Source: Tulasnella sp. 424 (Eukaryota > Basidiomycota > Agaricomycetes > Cantharellales > Tulasnellaceae). From it: a DNA stretch of 64,000 bases. The position numbers and the translations under genes were made by a program. Below, piece after piece: positions 46,311 to 58,241 of this stretch; the stretch's first letter is position 1; every line of letters begins with the position of its first letter. The stretch covers positions 33,923 to 97,922 of the forward strand of contig WSUB01000151.1 in the NCBI GenBank assembly GCA_019633425.1. Reading direction: 5' to 3'. The notes beneath the pieces are model-generated. The model was not told the origin of the DNA. It searched no databases and was given only the letters and a program-made list of their open reading frames with translations.

Positions 46311-46424
46311 GGTGTGATGGCCGAGCGGTCTAAGGCGCTGCACTCAAGTCTGTAACACGACTTTCCGAAATTCGGAGCCCTTGCAGTATCGAAAGATGCG
46401 TGAGTTCGAATCTCACTTACACCA
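46311..46424 (+). tRNA. tRNA-Leu(CAA) with intron
   Basis: Acceptor GGTGTGA pairs with TTACACC; A-box GGCCGAGCGGTCTAAGG; anticodon stem CTGCA/TGCAG with loop CTCAAG-T, giving CAA. An intron of about 31-32 nt follows base 37. Long variable arm and B-box GAGTTCGAATC are present. A T-run follows at 46427. Confidence 0.92.
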
Positions 46425-46920
46425 CTCTTTTTTGCATTCATTTCATGTTTCATTTATCGAAACCCTTGATGAAGTGATGAAACGGCTTTCTCCCTTATTT
46501 CCCCTTGGGTATCTTTTTCTTCCTAGTCATTTTTGCTACTATCATCGTTGTTTCTTATACATTTTATTTCGGCATCGTGTGGTATACGTCTAGGACGGTT
46601 TCTCCACTGGGGGCGACTCGGCTGACGAATATTGCGGATTTCCCACATTTATGCCCTCTTGATGGCGCGTCCACCAAGCCTCCCGCCCTCATCATGGCCG
46701 CGCTGGCTCGATCCGCCCAACCGAGTGCGTTGATTGCTTATTTCGTCTCTTCTCGCCGCCTTGGCAGATTTCAAACTTGGTATTGATGTCATTCTGACCC
46801 TTGGTTTTTCAGCGACTCGCCGTTGGCGGACTGTTGGTCCTATTTTTCGGCTATGTTGCAAACCTCTATCAACACGCCTACCTCCGTCGTCTCTCAACTA
46901 CCTCATCGTCATCGTCTTCC
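46425..46920. other. Upstream region of the PL8 gene
   Basis: No separate gene seen. The frame that enters the PL8 start is open from about 46801, but no ATG is present there. Confidence 0.4.
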
Positions 46921-49900
46921 ATGAGGTTCGGAAAGCCAGAGATCATCGGTTCGGCAGCAGGGTTGGCCATAGTTGCTGCTCAGCAGGACATCAAGACGGT
47001 GTATGACCGGAGGGTTGGGTTCATCGTTCAGGATTATGTGGGGAACAAGGATCTAGCAGGTCTGCTAGTAAATCTGTGAGTTGGTTTTTTCGCTCTCTTC
47101 TGGAGTGTGTTGGTGAGGTATTGATGGGTGTTTGCGTGTGCGGTAGTCTCGAAACGGTTTCGGCGGACGGCACTTGGCCGGATGTTGATTATACCTCGGG
47201 TTGCCCGGCTCGGCGAGCGAATTGGCCTGCTCAGGTTCACTGGCATCATATCAGTGCGTGTTTGTTTGGCAGTTAGTACTCCGTTTTCAATCTCCGGACT
47301 AACCGCGTGACTTGTTCAGTCCCCCTCGCCGCGGCGTACACCGGTGTTTTACCTAAACCAGAGGACACTCCGGAACCGCAATGGAAAGCTTACATCGGCA
47401 ACGAGGATCTCAAGCATGTGCTCGACACAGCTATGAACTGGTGGTTTGATAGGGACTACAAAATGGCGGCTTGCGTCGACCAAGGAGGAACGCCGAAATG
47501 TCCTTGTTCTACCGAAGGATTATGGAATACTAACTGGCAAGTCAACGGAGTTTGAGCGAATCGGGTTTTGTGAGTATTTGATCTGACCTAATAAATCCGA
47601 ATCCAGGTATAGCAACGTACGTCTTCCTCCATCAGCGGTGATAGAGCGGGCGGCGGGTACTCAAGTCGTCCTCCGACGCCGCAGGTCATTCTTATCCCCC
47701 AGTTAGCAACCAAAGCTTGCCTTCTCCTCGACAAGTCCCTGTCGGACTACCAAAGAGAGAGTTGTATTAATATCGGCCTTAAAGGGTATGGACGATTCCT
47801 TGCAAATCCTGTGCCAGGGTGAGTCTTAATTTTACCCGCCCACCGAACCGAGCGCCGGCTGAGCCGAGCTCTCAATAGTTACATGTCCGGAGCGAACATC
47901 CTTGACGTCGCGTCCAATTCAGTCAACGTCGGGATTCTGCAGGCTTTTGGAGGCAATGCCACTCAGGGACAAGACCTTATCAGTGATGCGTACCAGCGAG
48001 CTCATAACGAACTCAAGGTGCAGGAGGGCCTAAAGGCAGATGGCATTCGAGCGGACGGCAGTTTCAATCAGGTATGCAGAGCTTGATATCATCGCTGAGT
48101 ATTCCATCTGAAGCGGGTCATCGCAGCACAGCGGTATTCTGTATAACGGGAACTATGGCAAGGATTAGTGCGCACAGCCTCATAGCGTCGCGACTTTGGG
48201 TGCAACGACTGACTAGACTCCTCCTTGAAATAGTGCCAATCTCGTCCTCCTCCTGGAACTGTCTTCAGCTGGAACTCAATGGGAAGCAAATTCGAGCTCG
48301 AGAGATGCGTTTAGACTGCACATCGAGGGTTCCTCGTGGATGATGTACCGCAACACCCGGACACACATAATTCATTGGGACTTTGTAGGTTGCCTGGTGA
48401 ACTATTGTATCGCATTCCCTCTTACCCTACATCCATAGAGTACAGTCGGGCGGATGATCACGTTCCCAGTCGTTGACCAACAGTGAGCGTGTCCGACCCT
48501 GAGCGACGTCTGCGAAATGCACTAACGAGAGTTCGAACTTTCGAAAGAGCGACGGCCAGCATCAAGATGAACTTGACTCAAGTGGAACAGCTGGGTGACC
48601 AGTGGAAGGATGCGGATATGAAAGATGTCGCTACTAGGCTGAAGACATCGGACAAGACAGCAAACGCCGGGAACACACTCGGGAATCGGATGTTTTGGGT
48701 CAACGACTATATGGTGAGGGCGAGGTTTTCATCTACGACGGGGGGGCCATACTTACCTTGTTCGACCTAGGTTCAAAGGGGCAAAAATTACGTGACAACG
48801 GTCAAGATGCTGTCCAAGCGAACGACGAATACGGAATGTGTCAATTCTCGTAAGTGACATTGAGCGTCTCCTAAGACCTGGTCAGGATACTAACGGGTTT
48901 GTCGTGCAGAGAATCTGTACGGCTTCCACCTGGGACAAGGAGCGGTCTTCACGTATGTTTCGGGACAAGAGTACGAGGACATTTCGGCGGCATGGGATTG
49001 GAACATCATCCCTGGCATCACCACCGACTACGCCGCCACCCCCTTCTACTGCTCCGAGACGCGCTGGAGCGGTCTTGCCGACTTTGTTGGGGGAGCTTCT
49101 GACGGGCTCGTCGGGATGGCCGTTATGGATTACATCAATCCCTACACTGGAACGCTTCGGTACCGCAAAGCCTGGTTCTTCTTTGAAGGGGACATGCAGC
49201 ACGTCACGGTCACTGAAGTTCAATCTGTGACTAACGCGGACGTGTACTCCATCCTAGACCAGAAGCGAGCGGGGAAAGGAGGGATCTACGTAAACAGCAC
49301 CCTCTTAGAGTCGCCCGATGGAGGAAACTTTACTGCGCCTGCTTCCCTCTGGCATTCCGGGGTTGGATACACGTTCGACCCGTCCTCCCCGACCGTCCAA
49401 CACCTGTCGATTTCAACCGAGAATCTTACGGGTGACTGGTCACATATCGGAACCTCAACCGCGCCCCCAACGACAGTCGACCTCTTCACCGCTTACCTCA
49501 AGCACCAACCGGACAAGCTAGAAGACGGCCTGTCGTACACGGTTTACCCAGGGACCGACACGTACCAGGATTTCGAAGCGGTGGCCAAAAAGCGGAGCGT
49601 GCGGACCCTACGTAATGACAAACACGTTTCCGCTGCGATGGATTCGGACGGAAGCACCATCATGGTAGTTTTTTGGCCGGCGGAGAAAGGGCACCCCAAA
49701 GAAAGCCTGGAAGTCCCGTGGAGAAACGACGAGCGGCTTACCATTCGGGTGGAAATGGAGGCGATCGTTATTGTTTGTACCAACCGATGGACGGTGACCG
49801 TTGCAGATCCATCGCAATCACAAAAGACGCTAGAAGTCACCGTCGAGTTCTCGGGGGACCTTCAACAAGACTTGTTGGACAAGATCGGACCTCTACCGGG

Positions 49901-49973
49901 GACCAAAAAGCTCTTGGTCCACCTCCCTCAGGGCCCTAAAGCCGGGCAAAGCGTGACCGTCGATCTCTTTTAA
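46921..49973 (+). CDS. Polysaccharide lyase family 8 (hyaluronate/chondroitin/xanthan lyase type)
   Basis: PL8 enzymes cut acidic polysaccharides by beta-elimination outside the cell. Exons 46921-47075, 47147-47253, 47320-47536, 47607-47616 (10 nt), 47685-47818, 47879-48071, 48127-48167, 48234-48384, 48439-48482, 48530-48713, 48771-48849, 48910-49973; 792 residues, all phases close. The N-terminus has a hydrophobic run (IIGSAAGLAIVAA) fitting a signal peptide. Alpha-toroid motifs: MNWWFDRDY, RADGSFNQHSG with the catalytic His, ILYNGNYGKDY with the catalytic Tyr, and STVGRMITFP with the Arg. The beta part follows (FHLGQGAVFTYV, PGITTDYA). The intron at 47537 is GC-AG (GCAAGT). The start before residue 20 is least certain. 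Confidence 0.88.
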
Positions 49974-50053
49974 CGTATAGACTCGCAAACACTGTATTCC
50001 GGACCGATACCCAATTTGTAATGATACCAATGCCTACACTAGCCAACACTCTT

Positions 50054-52679
50054 TTATCGATTAATTATTTTCACCCTTCCAAGATCCAGTTTCCTTAGCG
50101 GAACTCCTCCCTCTTCCACCATCTGGGGTGGGGGATTCGGAGCCCAGCCGATGATGGCCAAGTAGCCCTCCAATTCACTCCACCCAATTCCGTACTTACT
50201 ACAAATCTCGTCCGTGTGGTGCAGCCCATCAAGCATCTCTCGCAGCCCTTCAGGATACGGGAGTGGCTCGACCGATGGTCCTGCGCCAACTCCAAGAACC
50301 GCGTTCCCGGCTCCCCCGGCTCCTCCGCTGCCACCTATGGAGATCGTGTTTGACAGCATACCCCCTTGACTATTGCGTTGCGAGATCGAAGTGGTCCTAT
50401 CCCTTGTTCGGACCGTGCTATTCCGTGAAAGGACAGGGGTAGGGGGACCTCTTGAGCTCCGCCAGCTTGCGGGGGTGGCTCCTACATCTGCCAGGGAGGC
50501 ATTGAGGTCCGATTGCGCCGTTGCGTTGGAAGTGATAGATGTTGTGGAAGCGAGATAGGGTTGAGAGGCATGTTGGTTGGTAATCGCAGACAGTGTAGAT
50601 TGCATAGAACCCTGCCTGGGGCGCGCGCGCATTTGAGATCCAGGAAAGTACTGCGTTGGAGTCACGGTTTGAATTGGTGGAGATAGATTGGTGGGTGATT
50701 CTGCTGCGGTCATCACTCCGAAACTCCTTCCTGCGACGCGGTAGCCATGGACAGTCGTCATACTAGAAGTCGACTCCATTGACTCAGAGATGGGGATGAA
50801 GCTCTGGAAGTAGTTGGTTGCCGTTGGGTTACCTATGCCGGTATCTTTCAATGCGGCGAGGGCATCCAGTTCTTCGGGGTTCAGTTGGCGGCTCTGCGAG
50901 CCCACTCCACCACGTTTCTTCTTGCTCTTGTCCCTGTCCCGGGAAGGTAGGATCGGGTACCGGTGGATCCGACGTAAGAAACCTTTGATAACCCCAAAGC
51001 TGAGGAAGCGGCGAACGTCAATCCCGGTCGAAGCGATTTCATTTTCCTCCATCCAGGCGTGGATCGTCTTCCCCCGCTTCAGTTGCGAATAGAGGCGGAG
51101 TAGTTGGGTCCAGGACAAATGATCATGTCCTGTTAAGGGATAGACTGATTAATATAGGAGCCGAAGCAATAAACGAAATTTCAACGATAAAACCCACCGG
51201 CTTGGGTCACGTACGGCGCGCACTCCAGTTGCACACTCGCATCCTCCGCAAGCCACTGGATGGCTGGTTTCAGCGCGTACATGTTGGAATATTGAAATAT
51301 GTCGACCATGAGGATGCACTGATAAAAGCTTACGAAAGGGGTTAGAGCGGAGCTAGTGTTGCAGCTTTTAGACGCTTACAGGAGATGTTCCATGCACCTC
51401 CGCGTGAGATTAGGATCAGTATCCGCTAGGTCGGCAATCTTTCTGACATGATTGATCCCGTTGATATGAGGCACGACCTTTGAGTATAATGACCTCTCAG
51501 TAAGTCCGCGGAGCGTGTGTGCGCGTGCAGTTTTTTGCACTCCGTAAAAGCGAAAAGCCTAACCTTGGCCATCGTCAAATCCCAGTTTGACTCGACCCGC
51601 TTCGCCAAGTTGATTAACGCAATAGGCACCTGCCAGTCGTCTACCTTTGGGGGGTTAGGATAGAAAGGGAAGATTTTAAGTTCAATGGAATTAAATGAAT
51701 CGATGCGGATGGATGTCTCAGAGAAGGAGTTCAAGTCTTCGTAAAGTTGTTCAAGAATCGAGTACATTCGGCCTGATGTGTGAGGGTTGGATAGAAAACT
51801 TGATTCTTCCTGTGTAGAAAGGAGCATCGTCAGACTCTGAAGCTTATGGAAAACGGCCATCTTTACCTCGCAGTTCATCAGCACCGTTGCACATTTTCGA
51901 ACCACTTGTTCATAACAGCTGAGGTCCGCTCTCCGGTCGAACACAAAGCACAGGTTATACCTAAAGTCGCCCCGAAAGTATCGGTTGCCGTATAGGATGA
52001 TGGGGAACCCCAAGATTCGGTGCGTGGGTGTGTTGCAGTGAACCAACCTCCCGCAGAGTTTGGTCTTGGGGATCACGTATTCGGATATAGAGTCGAAGTC
52101 GACGAGTGCGGTGGACGATCCAATTTTGAGGGACGGTACTTTGGCACTGCTGAGCCCTATCAACGCTGGTGGCCGTGATTGGGAGAGCCCACTGCCTGGT
52201 TGAATGGCACCGAAGGCGGGCGATGCTCCTGGCTTATCGGAGGTTCCACTGCTTGACTCTGGCGGGCTTGATAATCCAGTATGACTTGTCCTCGGCGAAG
52301 CTCCTCCGCTAACCAAAGACGTCAAGCTTTGTGCTCTTGATCCTCCTAGACTCAGTGGTTCCGGTTCTCCTAATTTGGCCAAAGCGTCCGCCGATACTCC
52401 GGAACTCCCAGCAGCAAAGCTTCCTGGTGTATACGCAACACTTGGACTTCTGAGAGAGGTTGCTGAGAATGTAGGACTTCGAGCTGAATCGGGTTGGGGA
52501 TTTAGTGAGACGGCGATTGAACCTTCGGGCACTTGGAAAACGACTTTGGGGCCGGTTCGTGGATCGAAGACGGCGTAAAAGACAGAAAGGATGCGCGGAA
52601 GGAAGGAGTCGTCGTTGGAATAGCCGACGTTTGCGGTTCCTTGAAGAGGTTGGGGATTCAGGATGAGAGAGTCGATCAT
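50054..52679 (-). CDS. NPR2: Npr2, GATOR1/SEACIT subunit (nitrogen permease regulator 2)
   Basis: Npr2 works with Npr3 and Iml1 to shut down TORC1 when amino acids are scarce, at the vacuole. Exons (minus) 52679-51564, 51477-51380, 51328-51198, 51129-50054; 806 residues. N-terminal longin-like part (RILSVFYAVFDPRTGPKVVF) is split by a Ser/Pro-rich insert of about 130 residues, followed by ISEYVIPKTKLCGRLV, LGFPIILYGNRYFRGDFRYNL, CEVKMAVFHKLQSL, DDWQVPIALINL and VVPHINGINHVRKIA. Then the winged-helix region (MEHLLYQCILMVDIFQYSNMY) and a C-terminal part with WTQLLRLYSQL and a long low-complexity linker. It is longer than the yeast protein because of the Ser-rich segments. Divergent from the membrane protein gene at 53349. 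Confidence 0.92.
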
Positions 52680-53348
52680 TGCGGCAGTTGGTGAATGGTA
52701 CTTTTGCAGAGCAAAAGTGCAGCCCTACGCAGTGAGAGGTGTTAAGCGGGATATAGCATGCTTAAACGTCAAAGAAAGGCTCACTTGTCTTCGCTTGTCC
52801 AATGGCAAGGGACCGCGACGCCTACCACGTCAAACCCCCGCCGGGCAAACAAATGGATGCACAGGTCGAGAAAAGTTTCAACGGCGGTTTGGGCACTCTT
52901 TTAGTGCGGTAGGTTGGTAAGCTGTAGGAGATACTCAGGTGAGGTGCGAGGTGGCAAGCAAAGGGGTTTGGTTGTCGGCACGTTGAGGTCGCCGCGTCCA
53001 AACATCGGCGTTCAACATGTTCACACGCGAACACCTTTCCCTGCATATCCAGAAAAAGTCGTCCCACTTGAAAACGCGAGCAAGGACCGTTAATTGGTGT
53101 CGGAATTTATTGTTGTGGTGGCACATGATCTTGAGGTGTGTGGCGGTGTCTCGGGAGGGGCGTGGGGTACCTGTCGGAACCCAAAAAAGGTGAGCTGTCC
53201 TATTCTTGGCAGGCACGGGCATCGCCAAGTTTGATCCGTCCTCAGAAGTAGACGGGGCGAAGATCAGGATTTGCCTCTTCCACCTCCCCTCCCTCTCCCC
53301 TCCTCCCCTTTACGCCGTGGACGACTCTGGACGCCGCCAACAATTGTC
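52680..53348. promoter_or_regulatory. Divergent promoter region, NPR2 / membrane protein
   Basis: 669 bp with a CT-rich tract (53269-53310) just before the membrane protein start. No supported gene. Confidence 0.4.
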
Positions 53349-54028
53349 ATGCCTCGAGCCACAATACTCGCTTTCATGATCTCGCTCGCAACCATGGTGT
53401 TGGCTGCTCCGGTTGAATGGGAGTCTCCTCACCAACTGGTGCCGAGAGGAAGGACAACCGTCGGGTCTTCCAAGAACACCGTCAAACTTAGTAAAACTGG
53501 CAAGATCGTTGTTGGTGCTGGTGCGTGCACTTTTCTCCTGACGTTCAATAACCGTCATCCCAGCCACTGACCTATTTCTCAACAGTCGTCGGGGGCCTCT
53601 CCGGCCTGTGCTTCACTATAATCGGGTGCAGCATGCTCCGAACATATGTCAAGACACGCAAGATGAACAAAGCCTTGGAGAGGAAGGATAGGATTGAACA
53701 TGAACATGCGAAGCCAGAAGACCTCGAGGCGGTGAAACAATACCCAGAGTTGTTTGAAACCCCCGCACACCAACGGTTAGACGGATGGAATGCCCAAACA
53801 ATCAATGGACCACCTCCGCCTTTCGCGAGCTCCCGAGAAGGCCAGGATGAGAAGGGCGTCGATGATGGAGGAATGTTCAAGTCGGCTCCGGAGAAAGCAC
53901 CACCAGAGGATAGCTGGAAGCAGGGGACGGTCGTTACGCCTTCGATGCCCGCACCCGCATACACGCAAGCATCCAACGCGGACTTGGACAAAGATTCACA
54001 GAGGAAGTCTGTATTCAAGTTCCTCTGA
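53349..54028 (+). CDS. Small single-pass membrane protein, unknown family
   Basis: Exons 53349-53520 and 53586-54028, 204 residues. Signal peptide at 1-21 (MPRATILAFMISLATMVLA). A short luminal part with basic residues follows, then a transmembrane segment about 50-72 formed across the splice junction (IVVGAVVGGLSGLCFTIIG). The basic stop-transfer (KTRKMNKALERK) and a hydrophilic Pro-rich tail of about 125 residues come next. Layout resembles type I membrane proteins; function unknown. Confidence 0.75.
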
Positions 54029-55704
54029 CGACTCCCGCATGTAGGAAGGATTCCATGACTGGATGTACATAGCTTTTGACGGGGACTGTTGAGGTATCTA
54101 TTAATTCAGCGCTATTCGGACAATTGGTAGAGTTTGCAGAAAGTATGAGCAGTGAAGCGCCTCGTGGGGCCTAAACTTATGCCGCAATGACTCCAGTTAG
54201 TGGCAGTGCTGGGGCTCCTATTCCGATGCCAGCGGCGTTTAGCAGGCACGGTACAGCCGCTGCAGGTCACTGGCATCGCGCTTCGCCGAGCCTCCTGCAG
54301 TCGGATGAGCCAGTTGCGCTACTCCATGCAACAGCAAATATCTTGGCGATCACATATCCCGTTGAAATAGAGCAATTATTGAACGAAGTCATATTCCGCC
54401 AGCGATTTATCAAGCTGGTCCAAAGTCGCGTGATCTTGCAGCGTCGAGGCTACATTATTAACCCGACGGAAGATGCAGTATCCGCCATGTAGTTATACTG
54501 CGACCCTGTAGACCATATTGTATTTACTCTTGACACTAGCTTGCCCCATTCATGGGTGTGATGCGGGATCCATACGACTTCCGGTCGACGACGATTCTCA
54601 TTCCAATTCAACGACTCCGAGCTTCCTCCCCTAACTCAAGCCAATTCTAGGGGTTTCCGTCCTCCGCATCATCTCTTACGGATCATCTGACGGTGAAATT
54701 GGGATCATTTGTAATTACATGTTAGCACCTTCTAGTAAAGTCCTCGCTAGTTTGCCGGATTGCGGATTCTTATGTCTTTTCTGAGGAGGGCATACAGAGG
54801 GTCAGTGACTCGCAGTTGTGATGACTTGGTGTCCAATACTGACCAACTCATGGTTTCTCGCACCGGGGATACAAGGGAAGTCATCGAGAGCCTAGACGAA
54901 GCATTTACGGTCTTGTTCAAGCCCTAATCCAGGGACTTGATTGACTGTGACAGCGTGCTGGCCAATGTACTCCGGTCTGTGGAGCAAATTGCGGCTGAAG
55001 AACGAATGAACTGAATCCGGCCCGGCGTCGAGTACAATTTCAAGCTGCTAGAGCAATTTGAGCCAGTTCTCAGAGGTCCTTAGACCCCGGATGCTGTAGC
55101 TGTGATATGGAGAAAGCCAAGGATAGGGGTGGCAGGTTTTTAGACGCGCCAATGGGCTCAGGTACTTTCGCGTGTTGCTCGATCTGAATTCAGCCACTTG
55201 AACTGACCGAATTTCTCGGGTTTACAGTTCTCCGAGGGGGTTATTTGAGGTCTTGGAATCATATCCAGTGGCCAGTCTCAGCACTTTGCGATCAACTCAA
55301 TTTGCCAACCATGAAGATTTAGAAGCCGTGTGGGTATTTCCCCCCGTCGCTAACAGGTGTTCTCCCTTACACGAGGGCTTTGGAATAGAGATTGCAAATT
55401 ATCACACTTGGGTACTTGGTGCATCACACTGGATACTTGGCGAATCAATGCTGCCAAGGCGAATAAAGTTTGAGCAGTTACACCCCGACTGTAAACGAAT
55501 CGCTTCAAAATGAAAAAAAATTCGTGGTCATAAAAGGGTTGCAAGACTCAGCTAAATTTTTTTCAGCGGGTCAGGGCACGAGAACATACGTCCTTTGCTG
55601 TTTAGGACCGGTCGGGGCGCAGAATATTCGTCCTTTTCTAGGGGGATGTTTCGGACCTTTACTCTACTCCTCCCCCGCCCAGACGGTTAAAAAAACAAAA
55701 CGAT
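54029..55704. other. 1.7 kb without a recognised gene
   Basis: A 101-codon frame at 54187-54492 and an 86-codon frame at 55253-55513 are open, but show no family features. The stretch 54780-55100 has scattered protein-like fragments without a continuous frame, possibly an old pseudogene. Confidence 0.4.
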
Positions 55705-55793
55705 TGCCGTCAGCCTGGCTTGAACAGGCGACCTGCAGATGTCAAGCTTACGTAAGCTTCAGTCTGTCGCTCTCCCAGCTGAGCTATGACGGC
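55705..55793 (-). tRNA. tRNA-Phe(GAA) with intron
   Basis: On the minus strand: acceptor GCCGTCA with TGACGGC, D arm AGCTCAGCTGGGAGAGC, anticodon loop CTGAAG (GAA) followed by an intron of about 16 nt with AAGCTTACGTAAGCTT, and T arm GCCTGTTCAAGCCAGGC. Discriminator A at 55705. Confidence 0.93.
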
Positions 55794-55840
55794 AGGTATC
55801 GGCTTCTCGGAGTATTGCGTGTTCCCGACACAACCAATCG

Positions 55841-56266
55841 TGGTCATCCGTCTCCTCGACCTCCGGTGGAACGTAAGCATCCTTACTTCGAACAGAATCG
55901 CAGCCACTGTCGATGTGGGATGCTTGAAAGGCAATGGACGGGTGACCAGCTGGACGTGGGCGAAGCGACCTCATTGTCTGGGTAGTTCCCGGCTTCTTCG
56001 GTCCTGACGTATCGTATCTAAAGACCAAGACAGTTTATTTCGCTAATTTCGCTACACAAATATATACAGAGTTACGCTTCTTCTTCCGACCATTCGAACT
56101 CATCCATCTCCTCGACCTCCGGTGGAACGTAGCCAGCCTTGCTTCCAACAGAATCGCAGTCGCTGTCAATGTGGGATGCTAGAAAGGCGATGGGAGGGTT
56201 ATCAGCTGGCCGTGGGCGAAGCGTCCTCCTTGTCTGGGTAGTTCCTGACTTCTGCGGTCCTGACGT
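55841..56266 (-). repeat. Duplicated 3' coding segment (two copies of about 170 bp)
   Basis: 55841-56013 and 56098-56266 are diverged copies of the same minus-strand coding end (SHIDSxCDSVxSK...YVPPEVEE). The second is part of the zinc-finger gene; the first is a stray copy next to tRNA-Phe whose frame runs past the original stop. Confidence 0.85.
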
Positions 56267-56839
56267 CGAAGTCGAGGCTGATGGCTGGGACCCAGGAGTA
56301 TTACCGCGACGGAAAGGTGCGAGCACGCGGCGAGGTGGTGGAGGATTGGGAGGATTCATTGAAACATCGGTAGCTTTTGAAGAGGTCGAGGAAAATAGGG
56401 ATTTCTCCCGTCGCTTGGCTGGCGGTGGTCCGGCTCTCGTGGACTTGCAGTACAGGTTGAGGTGGTTCATGACATGGACCGGATCCGTCCAGCTTCATGA
56501 AGTAGCAAGCAGATGTCAGAGAATGCAGGTTCTCCTGGGAGATGAGAGGGTAGCGACACTTACGACTTCACTTTTGGGCAACGGGGGCACTGGTAGCGAT
56601 CGGTCTCACCAACCCTAACCTTTCGAACGAACTCCTCCCAACTGATCCCGTCCATATGAGCGTCGAGAACAGTGTGTACCGAATCACTAAGACAAAGGAT
56701 AACACTCATTCAGCGCTCGTCAGCTGAGGTACAGATGGGAGACCGCTTACAGGTGCCTTTGCAACTTGGAGCAGGGTGCATGCGTAGCGAGTTTGAGGGC
56801 GAGGATCGGCGCGAGGTTTTGCGCGTTGGTGGATGTTTG
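56072..56839 (-). CDS. C2HC zinc-finger-like protein, start unresolved
   Basis: Three exons close in phase on the minus strand: 56839-56751, 56686-56564, 56492-56072. They read NLAPILALKLATHAPCSKLQ, LDSVHTVLDAHMDGISWEEF, RKVRVGETDRYQCPRCPKVK, then WTDPVHVMNHLNLYCKSTRAG. The last two give CPRC and HxxxHLxxxxC, a probable zinc site. The C-terminal 110 residues are Pro/Ser-rich and end acidic (EEMDEFEWSEEEA). No ATG is found in frame before 56839, so a first exon is missing or lies beyond an intron further upstream. Family not recognised. Confidence 0.6.
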
Positions 56840-58241
56840 CTGGGTCCGAGGCAAACACGGCCCAAGCGCCAAACGACAAAGCTTGCCTCGTCATCACCGA
56901 GTCGGAGTCGGAGTCGGAGTCGCCGGTCACATGACAAATCAGGCCAAAAAAAAATAATCTTTTTATGACTGCTAGTAAACTCGTCGACGGTCCTGCTGCG
57001 TTCAGGGGGAACCAGTCGTCGTCGTCGTTGTCGAGACGTCCGACTTTGCTAGTGTTTGTCTTTCACCCGGTTTTGAGTGAGCCGTGCGTTCTCTGGCCTT
57101 GAGGTGTTGAGTTGGTTCGGAGGGATGACGGTTGATAGTTTGCACCCGAAATGTGTGCCTTGTTGTCCTCCACGTGACGCGCGTGCCAATTGAGCCCACA
57201 GAGTGCGCGGCTGTCGGCGAGTCTTGCAGTATTGGCGAGCCCACGACCTGAAACATCGACGTACGAGCTGTCGAAGCAGATGACCTTGATCTACGATAGC
57301 ACCCTGTTCCTCACAGATTGGGGAATTGTCCCCCAGCATGGGATTTGGCCCACCCCAACCACTCTCAATCACTGAGAGCCCGCTGACGTAATAGTGGAGG
57401 TCACTGAACTTTTGGGCTCCGACTGGATTCGAAAGGTCTGTCTTTCCACGTGACGCGGCAGCTCACACGCAGTGCGGCTGTCGGCGAGGCTTGCCCAGGC
57501 CCACGACCTGAAAGATCGACATACAATGGCCCTCTTTAGCTTTCGAAACATCGTGGGTTTCGTTTGGTGGAATATTTCGGTCATTTCTCCCACTTCAGAC
57601 CCCCTCCCCCCACCCCTCTTCACGCGACCCCCGACATCCAACAGTTCGCACAGTATCAGGTCGCCCGTTCGATCCGGGCTGACGGCAAGCTTTTGGTTTT
57701 AGCTTTTAAAACGTCTGGGCGGGCGGGGTTTGAGCCAAGGCCCGAAACCCACCCCCCCGCGGAAAAGGACGAATGTTTTTGCGCCACAATTCGCTACACA
57801 GTATCCTGGTGACTAGTGAAACACTCCTACGACCACAAGCTTTATTCGATTTGAAACGATACGTTTACAGTCAGGCTCTACGGCTCGAATTCGAGGATCG
57901 AAAGCCAGTGATTCAGAGATGCAGATAATTCCCTTCTCAGGGCAGTTTTTGGACATCGTTGGCAGCTTATATTCGAAATACTTACTCGACTATAAGGGTA
58001 ACAGATTGCACGGGCTATGCCCTAGGTGGATCGACGGTAAACGGGATGAAGAGTCCAAAGTTGGGATGTTGGCTGTCCACGGTGTCGCCCCCGCGGAAGA
58101 GTCTATAGACACGGCAGTATCTTTAGGCACCGCGATTTTTTTGCCACTCCCGCAGGCAAATTCACTGCGAGTCGGTGAGCCGCCGGTTTGGTTAGACCAT
58201 CATCGGCCGAGTCTTCGGTAAACCGTGGGAAGCAGACCACA
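56840..58241. other. Intergenic with a diverged local duplication
   Basis: About 57150-57275 and 57437-57525 are similar (CCACGTGACGCG..., GTGCGGCTGTCGGCGAG, CCCACGACCTGAAA). No gene is supported. Confidence 0.5.
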
